A stretch of DNA of 64,000 bases from Tardiphaga robiniae (GTDB lineage: Bacteria; Pseudomonadota; Alphaproteobacteria; Rhizobiales; Xanthobacteraceae), in NCBI RefSeq assembly GCF_001618955.1, contig NZ_LVYV01000053.1:124001-188000 (forward strand), in the 5' to 3' direction. The position numbers were made by a program, and so were the translations under genes. A model generated the notes under the pieces. It searched no databases. It had not been told where the DNA came from and saw only the letters and a list, made by a program, of their open reading frames with translations. This document shows, one piece after another, positions 44,301-52,625 of the stretch (positions are counted from its first letter, which is position 1; every line of letters starts with the position of its first letter).

Positions 44301-47300
44301 GCCGGTTATTGCCGCCAATCACGATTGTCGCATCGGCGAACCGAAGCATCTCGATGTTCTTGAGAAGGTCGATGTCGTCGGTGAGCGCGCCGCGGCTGCT
44401 GGAGAGCTGCAGCGGCAGACCGTCGGGACCGGTGATGATGGCGCCGACAGCGCCGGTATCCTTGTCCCTGACGGAGATGAAGCCGTCGCCATTCACGTCA
44501 TGCGCTTGCACGAGCAAATTGCCGCTGTTGTTCGTGCCATCAGTGACACGCCCTTCGATCTCGTACTCGGCCAGCGTGCCCTGGAAGATCGCCGTATCGA
44601 CGTCGGTTTCACCAGCGGCGACCGTTCCATCGAGGATCTCGCGGACGATGCTCATCTCGCCGGGGTTGATGGTCCGGTTCAGCAGCAAGGACGTCAGGGA
44701 AGCGCCGCCGAATGCTACACTGGCAAAGTTCGGGCTGCCGTCCGCATTGGTGTTGTAAACCTTGCCGGCAAACTCACCCATGACCGTCGTATCGGTGGTC
44801 ATCGACTCGGCCGAGTAGGTCACCCCATCATGGACAATCTTGATGCGCACGTTCAACCATGCGTCGCCATCGAGGATGTCGTAGCCGCCACGTCCGCGCA
44901 GGAAGTCGTTGCCGTCGCCGCCCATCAGGATGTTGCCGTCCCGATAAGTCGTAGCCGGCAGCGATGTCGTTCCAGGGATAGGCGAGGCGCTGCCGAACAA
45001 CGTCTGGCGGGCGCCGGCGAACCATTCCTGCATTCCATCGATCCGGTCGATGCCTTCCTGGGTCAGCAGGTGGTCGGCAAACAACTGCGTCGGCACGGAG
45101 TCAGGTGCGGAAGAACCGCCCCCTTTGTGTCCACGATCGTCGCCGTCCAGGACGTCGCTGTTTTTCCAACCCGAGAGAGCCTCGGTCTGGTCGAAGCGAT
45201 CACGGAGCACGTCTTCAGGAATGGTCGTGAAGATCGGGATCTGCAGATCGAACCGAATGGCGGAGTTATCGTTCTTGGCGATGCCCCAGTCGAAGCCGAA
45301 CATGCCTTCATAGCGATAGACGCTGGGGCCGGAGCCCATGATGTCGTCGCCCGACTCTGCGTCGTAGTCGGTTTCGTCGCCATGACCGAACAATACGTCG
45401 TGGCCGATGATCGGGCTGTTGAAGAAAAGCTCCGAGTTCTCGCCGGCGATGGTGTCGAAACCTCCGCCGCCTTCCATCCAGTCGTCGCCCTCGTTGCCGA
45501 GCAGGAAGTCCTTGCCCATGCCGCCGAGAATGAAGTCGGTCTCGGTGCCGCCGAAGACCTCAGAAGCATCCTGGCCGAGCACGATATAGTCCTGGCCCTG
45601 GTCGCCGAACAGCAAGTCCGCGCCACGGGCGGCGGTGATGACGTCGTTGCCCTGGTTGCCGCGCAACACGTCGTCGCCGAACGGATCTTCAATGATGTCG
45701 TCGCCTTCGCCGCCGAACACGTCGTCGGATTCCGTGCCGCCGTTGAGGTAGTCGTTACCGCCATCGCCCCACAGGGTGTCGATGCCGCTGTCGCCCCAGA
45801 TATTGTCTGCGCCTTCGGTCCCGCCGAGCACATAATGTTCGCCGCCTAGCGCCCTGAGGGTGCCGCCGACATCATGGGTAATTCCAGTCAGGGGATCAAC
45901 GATAGTGGCGCCGCTGTAGGTGCGCACGACTTTGGGGCCGAGGATAGCTTCAGTGACGGGATTGCTTCCGTCCCAAATGGGGTCGATCCCCGCTCCTTCG
46001 ATTTTGGGCGTGGAGGGGTCGTCAGCGCCAGGATTATAGTCTGTCTGCGCGATGCCGCGATCGAGTTCGATGAAATGGTCCGGCGTGGTGAAAAGCGCGC
46101 CGTTCAAGTGCGTCGAATAGATGCCACCGAGGTCGGTGTTGCGCATCACGATGTCGGAGAAGGTATTGGGCTCGAGGTTGTTGAGGAAGTTGGTGCCTTG
46201 CGTCCGGCTCAGGTAATACATGCGGTCGCCGAACTGCAGCTGCTCCATCTGGTACTCGAACACGTAGTTGAAGGTCGTGCCCAGCATGCCGCCGAACTCC
46301 GGGCTCTTCTCGGCCAGGCCACCGATCCACAGGTCGATCAGATTGACGCCGGTGGTTGCAGCCGGCCCGTTCAGGAAGGCGATGCGATCGGCGGGCACCG
46401 AACCATCCGCATCCGGACCATCGACGCCAAACACCAGTTCCTCCGCCGCCGCGCGCTTGTCCGCCAGCGTCGTAGCGCCTGTAATGCTCGCATGCGTGCC
46501 ATAGGCCGCGATAAAGTTGACGACCGAGGCCGCATTCTTGATATTCATCGCGAAGTCGGCCCAGCTTTCGTAGGGCTTGAGATCAGCAAGGCCGGTGTCG
46601 TTGTACAGTTGCTCCCGGGTTTGGTTAAGCGACGGAATCCCCGTTTCACGGCCACGTGCAATGTTCAGCACCGCCAGGTCGAGCGGCAGGCCCAACAACT
46701 GGCTGCGCACGTTGGTGACGATGAACTCGTCCATCGCGTTGCCGACGTCGCGTGACAGGCCGCGGATGATGTTGGCGTTGATCGTTGCGAGATCGTCACC
46801 GCTGCCGATGTACTGCTGCGGGTTGAGGAACACCGCGAGCAGCGTCTTCTGGTTCGCCTCGCCGTTGACCGTGGTCAGATCATTCTCCAGGCGATCAACG
46901 GTACCGGTCAGCATCGAGTGTCCGAAGCGATAGACCGTGTGCGCAAACTCGGCCACGATCGACGGGTCGACGTCGGGGCTGGTGTTGAAGATAAAGGGGT
47001 CCACCATCGGCTGGATGCGGCGCGCGAACTCTTCGAACACCATGTGCTGATATTGCATCTCGGTGCCGAAGCGCGCGGCCTGGAACAGGCGATCGCCGTC
47101 CCACACCAATCCGGTGTCACTGGCGGGAACCGCCGCCACGTCAACCAACAGCCATTCGTTTATGAAGGCCAAATCTCCGCTTGCGAGAATCGTCGCCTTG
47201 TTCGCGTCGACCAGGCGGTTGTGCTCGGAATGGAAGATGGAGTGAACAGCCGTGAGCGCAATGTTCTCGTTGCCGCGGCCATCGCCGGTGACGAAATGCG

Positions 47301-48735
47301 CATTGAGCATCTCGTCGTCGTAAGTGCTGGCCAGTCCATCATCACCAACACCGGGATCCGTGTCAGCCACCTGAGCCGCGTCCGGGACGTGATCTCCATT
47401 GGAATCGTACATCCCCGGCGCTGCGTGGTGTGCGATATCGTTGAGGAACGCGTGGCCGGTGCGCAAGACAGTCGAGTCTATAGTCGCACCGAGGGCGGTG
47501 CCCTGCTTCACGACATCGTCTAAGGTGTTCAGAATTCCGTCAGCGCCGGCGCTGACGATCATCTGCGCATAGCCGGCGTTGGCCCCGGAGGCGACCGGAA
47601 TGAATTTGCCGTATTGGTCGGTGAGCAGGAGCGGTACGTTGTGCACGTCGAAGTCGGTCAGCTGGATGCCGAGCATCGTCAGCGCTTGCGCCTTGACTTC
47701 GGCCCAGTTGCCGATCGCGCCATTGACCGATCCATTCGCGGTGCTACCGTCCAGCATTTTGCCGGTGCTGACTGCACCGTTTGCAGTCATTTGATACTCC
47801 CGCAGGAACACCTGGTGCGAGGCGTGCGATGTATAGGTCTGGTTCTGGTCGACGAACGAAGTCGTGGTGTTTTCTTGCCCGGTCACGCCGTCCACAGTCT
47901 TGGGTGTCGCACGCGTCAGCGCCATAAACTGCAGGTGCGGGGGCAGATTGTCCGCAGCCTCATTGCCAGCGGTGCCCGGATCATCGACGAGGATGCCATC
48001 AGCACCGGCAATCAGCGGATCGTCCGCCTGCAGCGGGACCAACACCGTACCGTTGCCGCCCTTGGTGACGAGATCGAGGCCATGGTCGAAGAACTGCCCG
48101 AAGAACGTCATCCACGCATTGAAGCCGGGCGACAGGCCGATGTCGGGCGATTGGTTCGGAATGGTTTGAAGATCGGCGTTGGTGATTTCGAGGTCGACAA
48201 GCGGATCAACGACGCCGCCAGGTGCGACCGGGTTCCTACCTGGATGATCTGCCTCGAACTGCTCGAGGGACAGCGGATTGCCAAGGTAGGCTGCAATCGC
48301 CGCCGGGTTGTTGACCGACATATCGACGATCAAATTGGAAATGATGCGCGGATCCGCATCGACGACGGTGCCCGGAATGCCGTAATTTCCCTGAACCTCC
48401 CCCGGGTCCTGAACGCCATTTCCGTTGAGATCGATCCAGTCTCCGTCTGTTTCATTCCGGTAGACCGGATCGGTCAGCCGCGGAAACAGGGTGTCTGCCG
48501 CACCGAAGCTGGTCTGACCAGCGACCAGGCTGTTGAAGCTGCCGTCGACTGTGCGCAGGCCGAACGGTGCTATTGCGGCGTCGGCGGCCGAGAGACCGTA
48601 GGCATCCATGATCGCCTGCTGAATCGACACAGGTGCGACGGCTGGCGTATAGCCAAGGGAAGTCGCCTCCGCGATCTTGATCTGCCGCAGGATGAACTCG
48701 AGGTCGGCTTTGTTGACGGTAAAGCTGGTGGCCAT
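41323..48735 (-). CDS. Animal-type heme peroxidase with RTX repeats, type I-secreted (MopA-like)
   Basis: A 2470-residue secreted enzyme. Residues about 50-830 are a peroxidase/cyclooxygenase-superfamily domain: distal His218 in FGQFFDHGLDLV, proximal His606 in YRFGHSML, and IFHSEHNRLV near 500-508, where Ser503 stands at the place of the catalytic Arg of mammalian enzymes (R-E-H-N-R). RTX repeats follow at about 970-1105, then Ig-like repeats (FEWQTTETG and YQWQSSPDG types, about 1500-1820), more RTX (1845-1905), a stretch of Asp residues (about 2120-2160), and a last RTX block (2182-2365) before the C-terminal secretion region. Architecture matches MopA-type Mn(II)-oxidising peroxidases of Aurantimonas and Erythrobacter. 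GGGAG precedes the ATG. Confidence 0.85.
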   Translation of the reverse strand: MATSFTVNKADLEFILRQIKIAEATSLGYTPAVAPVSIQQAIMDAYGLSAADAAIAPFGLRTVDGSFNSLVAGQTSFGAADTLFPRLTDPVYRNETDGDWIDLNGNGVQDPGEVQGNYGIPGTVVDADPRIISNLIVDMSVNNPAAIAAYLGNPLSLEQFEADHPGRNPVAPGGVVDPLVDLEITNADLQTIPNQSPDIGLSPGFNAWMTFFGQFFDHGLDLVTKGGNGTVLVPLQADDPLIAGADGILVDDPGTAGNEAADNLPPHLQFMALTRATPKTVDGVTGQENTTTSFVDQNQTYTSHASHQVFLREYQMTANGAVSTGKMLDGSTANGSVNGAIGNWAEVKAQALTMLGIQLTDFDVHNVPLLLTDQYGKFIPVASGANAGYAQMIVSAGADGILNTLDDVVKQGTALGATIDSTVLRTGHAFLNDIAHHAAPGMYDSNGDHVPDAAQVADTDPGVGDDGLASTYDDEMLNAHFVTGDGRGNENIALTAVHSIFHSEHNRLVDANKATILASGDLAFINEWLLVDVAAVPASDTGLVWDGDRLFQAARFGTEMQYQHMVFEEFARRIQPMVDPFIFNTSPDVDPSIVAEFAHTVYRFGHSMLTGTVDRLENDLTTVNGEANQKTLLAVFLNPQQYIGSGDDLATINANIIRGLSRDVGNAMDEFIVTNVRSQLLGLPLDLAVLNIARGRETGIPSLNQTREQLYNDTGLADLKPYESWADFAMNIKNAASVVNFIAAYGTHASITGATTLADKRAAAEELVFGVDGPDADGSVPADRIAFLNGPAATTGVNLIDLWIGGLAEKSPEFGGMLGTTFNYVFEYQMEQLQFGDRMYYLSRTQGTNFLNNLEPNTFSDIVMRNTDLGGIYSTHLNGALFTTPDHFIELDRGIAQTDYNPGADDPSTPKIEGAGIDPIWDGSNPVTEAILGPKVVRTYSGATIVDPLTGITHDVGGTLRALGGEHYVLGGTEGADNIWGDSGIDTLWGDGGNDYLNGGTESDDVFGGEGDDIIEDPFGDDVLRGNQGNDVITAARGADLLFGDQGQDYIVLGQDASEVFGGTETDFILGGMGKDFLLGNEGDDWMEGGGGFDTIAGENSELFFNSPIIGHDVLFGHGDETDYDAESGDDIMGSGPSVYRYEGMFGFDWGIAKNDNSAIRFDLQIPIFTTIPEDVLRDRFDQTEALSGWKNSDVLDGDDRGHKGGGSSAPDSVPTQLFADHLLTQEGIDRIDGMQEWFAGARQTLFGSASPIPGTTSLPATTYRDGNILMGGDGNDFLRGRGGYDILDGDAWLNVRIKIVHDGVTYSAESMTTDTTVMGEFAGKVYNTNADGSPNFASVAFGGASLTSLLLNRTINPGEMSIVREILDGTVAAGETDVDTAIFQGTLAEYEIEGRVTDGTNNSGNLLVQAHDVNGDGFISVRDKDTGAVGAIITGPDGLPLQLSSSRGALTDDIDLLKNIEMLRFADATIVIGGNNRLATGTVTIADLQNKLVNPADVSTTFDLDGNPATPALVTPYVGQVLKASLSGFADLDGIPLGPNGLPVGLTFEWQTTETGGNAGWTKITTGDSYTVRSVDPGHILRAVAVFQDNTGATETIISVATDGATPAFRVNENSGTNTVVATSIPFNPDYDPDQTPGGPTDGDIVVLTHVMSDSAGGRFKLATVGGVQQIQVANGGPSNLNYEVDNEYQIVIDSYVDAATAAALDPAGRIASRQFTVLLNNVEPEAVNTPATGTVVINDLTPTEGQVLSLTATIADANGLGPFGYQWQSSPDGTTWTNIGGATTASFTPDNNLLTSFGDQAGLQLRVRVQFTDGAGTLETVFSAPTGPVGVDWDGIPATNNTFNGTAGDDIADGVSPFIVFGGADTLNGNGGNDILNGSGGNDTVNGGTGNDTLNGGAGTDVVNGGADSDTITQTSTDGRDRVDGGTTGAGPVDTSVDTFVLNGVAGAETFSIYARAAWIAAAGTPAAQATRAAQLLASTEIVITRNGTTNASVIAELDNIEEIRVNTLNVTTPGGAGGGVNGGDTIQVIGDFSATSLNFSTITIDGDVGDDTIDISSLTSAHRIVFRSNGGNDTIIGNLRPQDVIELPNGATAADYTSTTDANGVTTMTNGTHTIIFTATDGMPQVGNDDDDDDDDTAGNDDDNDDSGCDDDGDTDTTGGTGTAAPVTGVVRTGTPLADVLAGTAGNDNIIAFAGDDVATGDAGADAISAGEGADFVSGGDGRDVIFAGAGDDQAFGGGQADVIYGDAGADRIFGDGGNDLINAGAGDDAVFGGAGNDLIVAEIGDGNDVYFGGDSDGGTDVDTLDMSAATANVTVNLGSGPLSNGTASSSQTGNDTIWGIENVNTGSGNDTITASGAVNVMHGGAGNDTFKFLSASSADGDTVVGFEAGDRVDLTAIDANVGSAGDQSFTLVSGATFTAAGQLAVTFESRADGDFTVVQGNIDGNADADFKIEISGQNLTNANLGL

Positions 48736-48845
48736 GGCGTGTCTCCCTGCCCTTTGCTGACAACGTGAGGCATATGGCCCACGCTGATCGAGGTCCGTTC
48801 TCTACTTCATCAGAAAGGTTGCGGAGGCAGCCTGTAAGGGAACAA

Positions 48846-48941
48846 TGTCCCGACAGGCTCTGGGCTAGATGTCCTCCCAAGAGGTAGGAGAAATGTCCCG
48901 AAAGAGTTCGGGACAAACGTCCCGAGACATTTGTCAACTAA
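48846..48941. promoter_or_regulatory. 24-bp periodic TGTCC array upstream of the peroxidase gene
   Basis: TGTCC-type 5-mers start at exactly 24-base steps: TGTCCCGA 48846, TGTCCTCC 48870, TGTCCCGA 48894, CGTCCCGA 48918. The third unit is a perfect palindrome TGTCCCGAA-AGAG-TTCGGGACA (48894-48915). The array lies between the divergent peroxidase and histidine kinase genes, so it could be where the module's regulators bind. The remainder of 48736-49055 holds promoters and no gene. Confidence 0.6.
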
Positions 48942-49055
48942 GGTGGTTTCATTATCCGGCACCGTTAGCGTTATGGACTTTAGCCGGGCGGGCTGCATTC
49001 TCCCCGGATCTGCTTTATATTTCGCGTTGGTTTATCGCCTACGGAAACGAGAACC

Positions 49056-50525
49056 ATGTTAGACCGCGTGGAATTTTCGCCCGCTATTCCTCCCGGAAAC
49101 AGAACGATGATTTGGCCGTCTGACAAGATTGGCTCCAAAACTTCTTCCTTTGGCCTTGCTCATCAATTTGTCCTGGCTGCCGCCATAACGATAGCTGTCT
49201 CCATGGGATTGCTAGCGCTCGCAATCTCGCAACGCATCGAAACCAGCATGATGCAAACCGCCGCCGAAGAAGGCGCCCTCTTCATGGAGGTCTTCCTCGG
49301 TCCGGCGGCTCAGGAGCTTGCTACCTCCCGCACGCTGTCTCCGGAGAGCGTCAAAAAGCTGGACGAGCTGCTCGAAGGAAGGCTCGGCGAGCGGATGAGG
49401 CTAATCAAGATCTGGTTGCCTGACGCGACGTTGGCGTATTCGACCAATAAGGAAACCATTGGCGCGAAATTTCCGTCGCTTCCGATCGCGGCAGCTTTTG
49501 AAGGCAAAGTCTCCGGCGAGTTCGACTATCTGGACGAAGTCGACAACGCGACGGAACGTCACCTGCACGTTCCTCTCATCGAGATACACGCGCCACTATT
49601 CCGTGCAGGAACAAAGGAGATCATAGCCGTCGGCGAAGTATACAATGACGGCCGGAGACTTGCGGCCGACTTGCATTCGATCCGATTGTTTTCGGTCGGA
49701 ATTGTCGGCGCTGTCACTGCGCCGATGATGCTCATACTGTTTCTAATAGTTCGTCGCGCTACAAATATGGTCAGAGACTATCAGACGTCCCTCATGCAAA
49801 ATGTGGCTGAGGCGAAAAGTCTCGCCTCGCAGAATGACAAATTGCGCCGTATCGCGGATGATGCCCGCCTGGAGGCTGCAAACTCCAACGAAAATCTGCT
49901 TGCCCGGATTGGACGAGATCTGCATGACGGCCCGATTCAGCTTGTCAGCCTCCTGATACTGAAGCTTACCGATCCAACCACCAAGAGACGGGCTGAGGCC
50001 GGACACCGCGACCCACCTGATCCTGCTATTGAAACCCTGACCACTCGGATTCTTTCCGAGCTCCGCAGCATCTCAACCGGTCTCGTGTTGCCCGAACTGG
50101 AGGGATTGACGCCCAATGAAATCCTAACGCTCGCCGTGCGAAATCATGAGGAAGCAACGGGGACAAGTGTCAGCTCTCAAATTGGTGCCCTGCCCGCCGA
50201 CCTCGCGCTGCCATTAACGACGTGCCTATACCGGATCGTCCAGGAAGGGCTGAACAACGCTTTTCATCATGGCAAAGGGAAAGGACAGCGCGTCGAGGTT
50301 TGGGCGGATAAGCGATCCATCGTTATTGCTGTAAGCGACAGCGGTCCGGGGGTCGTCGCCGATCTTGCAGGTCGGCGCAGTAGGGCCGGTCTTGGCATCG
50401 CAGGTTTGCGTAACCGTGTGGAAGCTCTCAAAGGAACCTTCGAGTTTATCTCACAGCCTGAAATTGGAACTCAAATCCGGGCGAAACTTCCCGTCGCTTC
50501 GTCATCTAATAAAAATGTGAACTAA
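49056..50525 (+). CDS. NarX/DegS-type sensor histidine kinase
   Basis: A 489-residue inner-membrane kinase divergent from the peroxidase. Two membrane helices at about 36-58 and 210-234 enclose a periplasmic sensor of roughly 150 residues with no recognised fold. A short coiled coil precedes the HisKA_3 dimerisation box GRDLHDGPIQLVSLLILKL with His290. The ATPase domain shows YRIVQEGLNNAFHHGKGKG (N box), VSDSGPGVVADL (G1) and GLGIAGLRNRVEALKGTFEF (G2). The start with ATG at 49056 is used; ATG at 49107 is possible. It most likely phosphorylates the NarL-type regulator that follows, and perhaps the second one. Confidence 0.9.
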   Translation: MLDRVEFSPAIPPGNRTMIWPSDKIGSKTSSFGLAHQFVLAAAITIAVSMGLLALAISQRIETSMMQTAAEEGALFMEVFLGPAAQELATSRTLSPESVKKLDELLEGRLGERMRLIKIWLPDATLAYSTNKETIGAKFPSLPIAAAFEGKVSGEFDYLDEVDNATERHLHVPLIEIHAPLFRAGTKEIIAVGEVYNDGRRLAADLHSIRLFSVGIVGAVTAPMMLILFLIVRRATNMVRDYQTSLMQNVAEAKSLASQNDKLRRIADDARLEAANSNENLLARIGRDLHDGPIQLVSLLILKLTDPTTKRRAEAGHRDPPDPAIETLTTRILSELRSISTGLVLPELEGLTPNEILTLAVRNHEEATGTSVSSQIGALPADLALPLTTCLYRIVQEGLNNAFHHGKGKGQRVEVWADKRSIVIAVSDSGPGVVADLAGRRSRAGLGIAGLRNRVEALKGTFEFISQPEIGTQIRAKLPVASSSNKNVN

Positions 50526-50742
50526 CCCCACTTGGCGATCTAAAGCTGCGCTCCTCGTTAGACACGGTTGCCCCGTAAAGATTACGCTGAGGATAAAACA
50601 AACTGAAAGAACGGCCTGCGACCAATTAATATTAATCTTGTATGAACATCGACGTTTACATTTGCCGCTTGATCGAGCAAAATTTGTGACCCGGCAATGT
50701 TTGGTATTTTTTTTGTAATATTGTATTGCAGGAGTTCCGACT

Positions 50743-51429
50743 ATGGTTTCCCTTGCTTTGGTGGACGACCACCCCCTGTTAATTGAAGGGATCGTCTCGC
50801 TCCTGTCGCGCGCGGATGGCTTCGAGATACTATCGACGGGTTCGTCGGCCAGAGACATTATCGATATTTCGTCCCGTCTCCATCCAGACGTCATCATTGT
50901 TGATCTGAGCATGGCAGGTGATGTCTTCGCGGCGATCGCAACGTCGATCAAGCTGTCGCCAAACACGAAAGTCGTGGCATTCACTGCCGCAACCGGCGTA
51001 GACTCGGCGATCCGCGCACTCGACGCTGGCGCAAACGGATACGTATTGAAGGGCAGCAACGCGCAAGAGCTGATCCATGCCGTTGAGTCGGTTCGCCAGG
51101 GCGAGACATACATTACGCAGAATTTCGCGAGCCAGGTTATCGCGGCCTTGCGAAACGCACCGCTGCGGCGCGTGGCGGCTGAAGTCGTCCAATTCAGCAT
51201 CCGCGAAGACCAGATCGTTCGGCTGTTGTTGCGTGGAAGGACCAATAAGGAAATCGCCATTTCGCTAAAGATCAGCGAGAAGACCGTCAGAAATTACATG
51301 ACGATTTTGATGCAAAAACTTAATGCCCGTAATCGCCTCGAAGTGGTCATTGCGGCGCAAGCGCTGTCTGAACAAGAACATATCCGATCTGCGGAAATCC
51401 AACCTCGGCAACCGCGCTTGCTCTCTTGA
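50743..51429 (+). CDS. NarL/FixJ-family response regulator 1
   Basis: A 228-residue two-component regulator. The receiver has the acidic pocket at D8-D9, phospho-acceptor Asp54 (IIVDLSM) and the switch Thr/Lys near FTAATG and LKGS. The C-terminal LuxR-type helix-turn-helix reads REDQIVRLLLRGRTNKEIAI then SLKISEKTVRNYM. CAGGAG precedes the ATG. It follows the kinase by 217 bases and is the paralogue of the regulator at 52626-53279. Probable target is the palindrome array at 48846. Confidence 0.93.
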   Translation: MVSLALVDDHPLLIEGIVSLLSRADGFEILSTGSSARDIIDISSRLHPDVIIVDLSMAGDVFAAIATSIKLSPNTKVVAFTAATGVDSAIRALDAGANGYVLKGSNAQELIHAVESVRQGETYITQNFASQVIAALRNAPLRRVAAEVVQFSIREDQIVRLLLRGRTNKEIAISLKISEKTVRNYMTILMQKLNARNRLEVVIAAQALSEQEHIRSAEIQPRQPRLLS

Positions 51430-51797
51430 CTGTGCGCAACGGGTCTGCCCCGGCACACGATGTACAGCCAACGTTCTTGCAGCCGATCCTACCGTTGTGC
51501 AGCGCCCGGGCTTCCCGCATTCTTAAGTTCAGGCCGACAATCTCGCAAAACCACCCTGACAGATAACTACAGGGACTGCCCGTCCCAGAGCGCGCCCTTA
51601 GTTATACTGATTTTAAGTAACAAGGTGCGCGCGGAAAATAAGAGTGACGGCCGTTGAACGTTAGCACGACCCGCAAAGACAAATAACGGCTAGGGGATTG
51701 CCTTGGTCAGACCTTCGAACGGCGTCACAGGCATCATTCGGCTGGCTTGGGGACGCTGCTGCCAAACTCGTACACCATCAGTGCAGGAGTTCTCATC
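51430..51797. other. Gap upstream of the acyltransferase gene
   Basis: No supported gene. It contains an A/T-rich run near 51600-51625 (ttatactgattttaagtaac) that may be a promoter, and ends with AGGAG 8 bases before the acyltransferase ATG. Confidence 0.35.
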
Positions 51798-52427
51798 ATG
51801 AGTGTCACAGATCAACCCAAACGTTTCACCCAGCCGCTAAATGGAACGCAAGCGTCCACAAGCCACGAACCGCAGGTTTTGACGGAAGTCTTGAGGGCGC
51901 CCGGTGCCAACTCGTCAGACGAAGCACCCCAGATCGGCTCCGCCCAACCGACCGCCGTCATGGCAAGGGCCAGTCGCGACGCCGCAACACTGCGGAACGC
52001 ATGGGCATTCACCCAAGTGGTCGGCGTACTGATGCATTCCCCACATTACAGTCGCTATACACTGAGTGATCTTGAATGGCTGGTCATTCCACCACTGCTG
52101 GCTGGACAATTCCGAATTGGCGAGGCTAAGGCGGACAAAAATCAGAGAACAGTCATGCCGGTGGCCGTAGCCCTGTGGGCTTCCGTCTCGTCGGAGGTGG
52201 ACAAGCGGTTGATGGAATCCGAAGAGGTGCTCCAGATGAAGCCCGAGGAGTGGAAATCTGGTGACATTCTGTGGATCCTTCATACGGCGGGAGAAACTCG
52301 ATTTGTCCGGCAGGTCGTAGACGAGTTGACTAAGACGACTTTGAAGGGCCGCCAGGTTAAGGTGCGCGCATACGACCCTGCGGGAAAATCAAAAATCCAC
52401 GTCCTGGGTGCCTCCGTGCAGTCTTAA
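51798..52427 (+). CDS. HlyC-type RTX-activating lysine acyltransferase
   Basis: A 209-residue protein of the HlyC/RtxC family, which transfers a fatty acyl group from acyl-ACP to lysines of RTX proteins. A roughly 65-residue N-terminal extension of low complexity precedes the family domain: FTQVVGVLMHSPHYSRYTLS, DLEWLVIPPLLAGQFRIGEA, PVAVALWASVSSEVDKRLM and EEWKSGDILWILHTAGETRF. In HlyC the catalytic His is in S-P-L-H; here the motif reads S-P-H-Y, so the histidine is one residue earlier. AGGAG lies 8 bases upstream of the ATG. Its presence in an RTX/type I secretion cluster suggests acylation of one of the two RTX proteins. Confidence 0.82.
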   Translation: MSVTDQPKRFTQPLNGTQASTSHEPQVLTEVLRAPGANSSDEAPQIGSAQPTAVMARASRDAATLRNAWAFTQVVGVLMHSPHYSRYTLSDLEWLVIPPLLAGQFRIGEAKADKNQRTVMPVAVALWASVSSEVDKRLMESEEVLQMKPEEWKSGDILWILHTAGETRFVRQVVDELTKTTLKGRQVKVRAYDPAGKSKIHVLGASVQS

Positions 52428-52625
52428 GACGCTGCTCCTTGCCGACTAAGTTCGACAGCTCTAACTTGCCAAGAAATGCAAAGGACCTAGTGCCTTAGCA
52501 TCGTCTGTCTGCCGTAGTGAACGGCGACGACCGCGACCGCACTCGTATGGACTGAGATGGCTTGGCCAGCTGCAACGGCATCAAATCTAACGGCCACACT
52601 CCTGCACAAAGGTTCGCGTGCGCCG

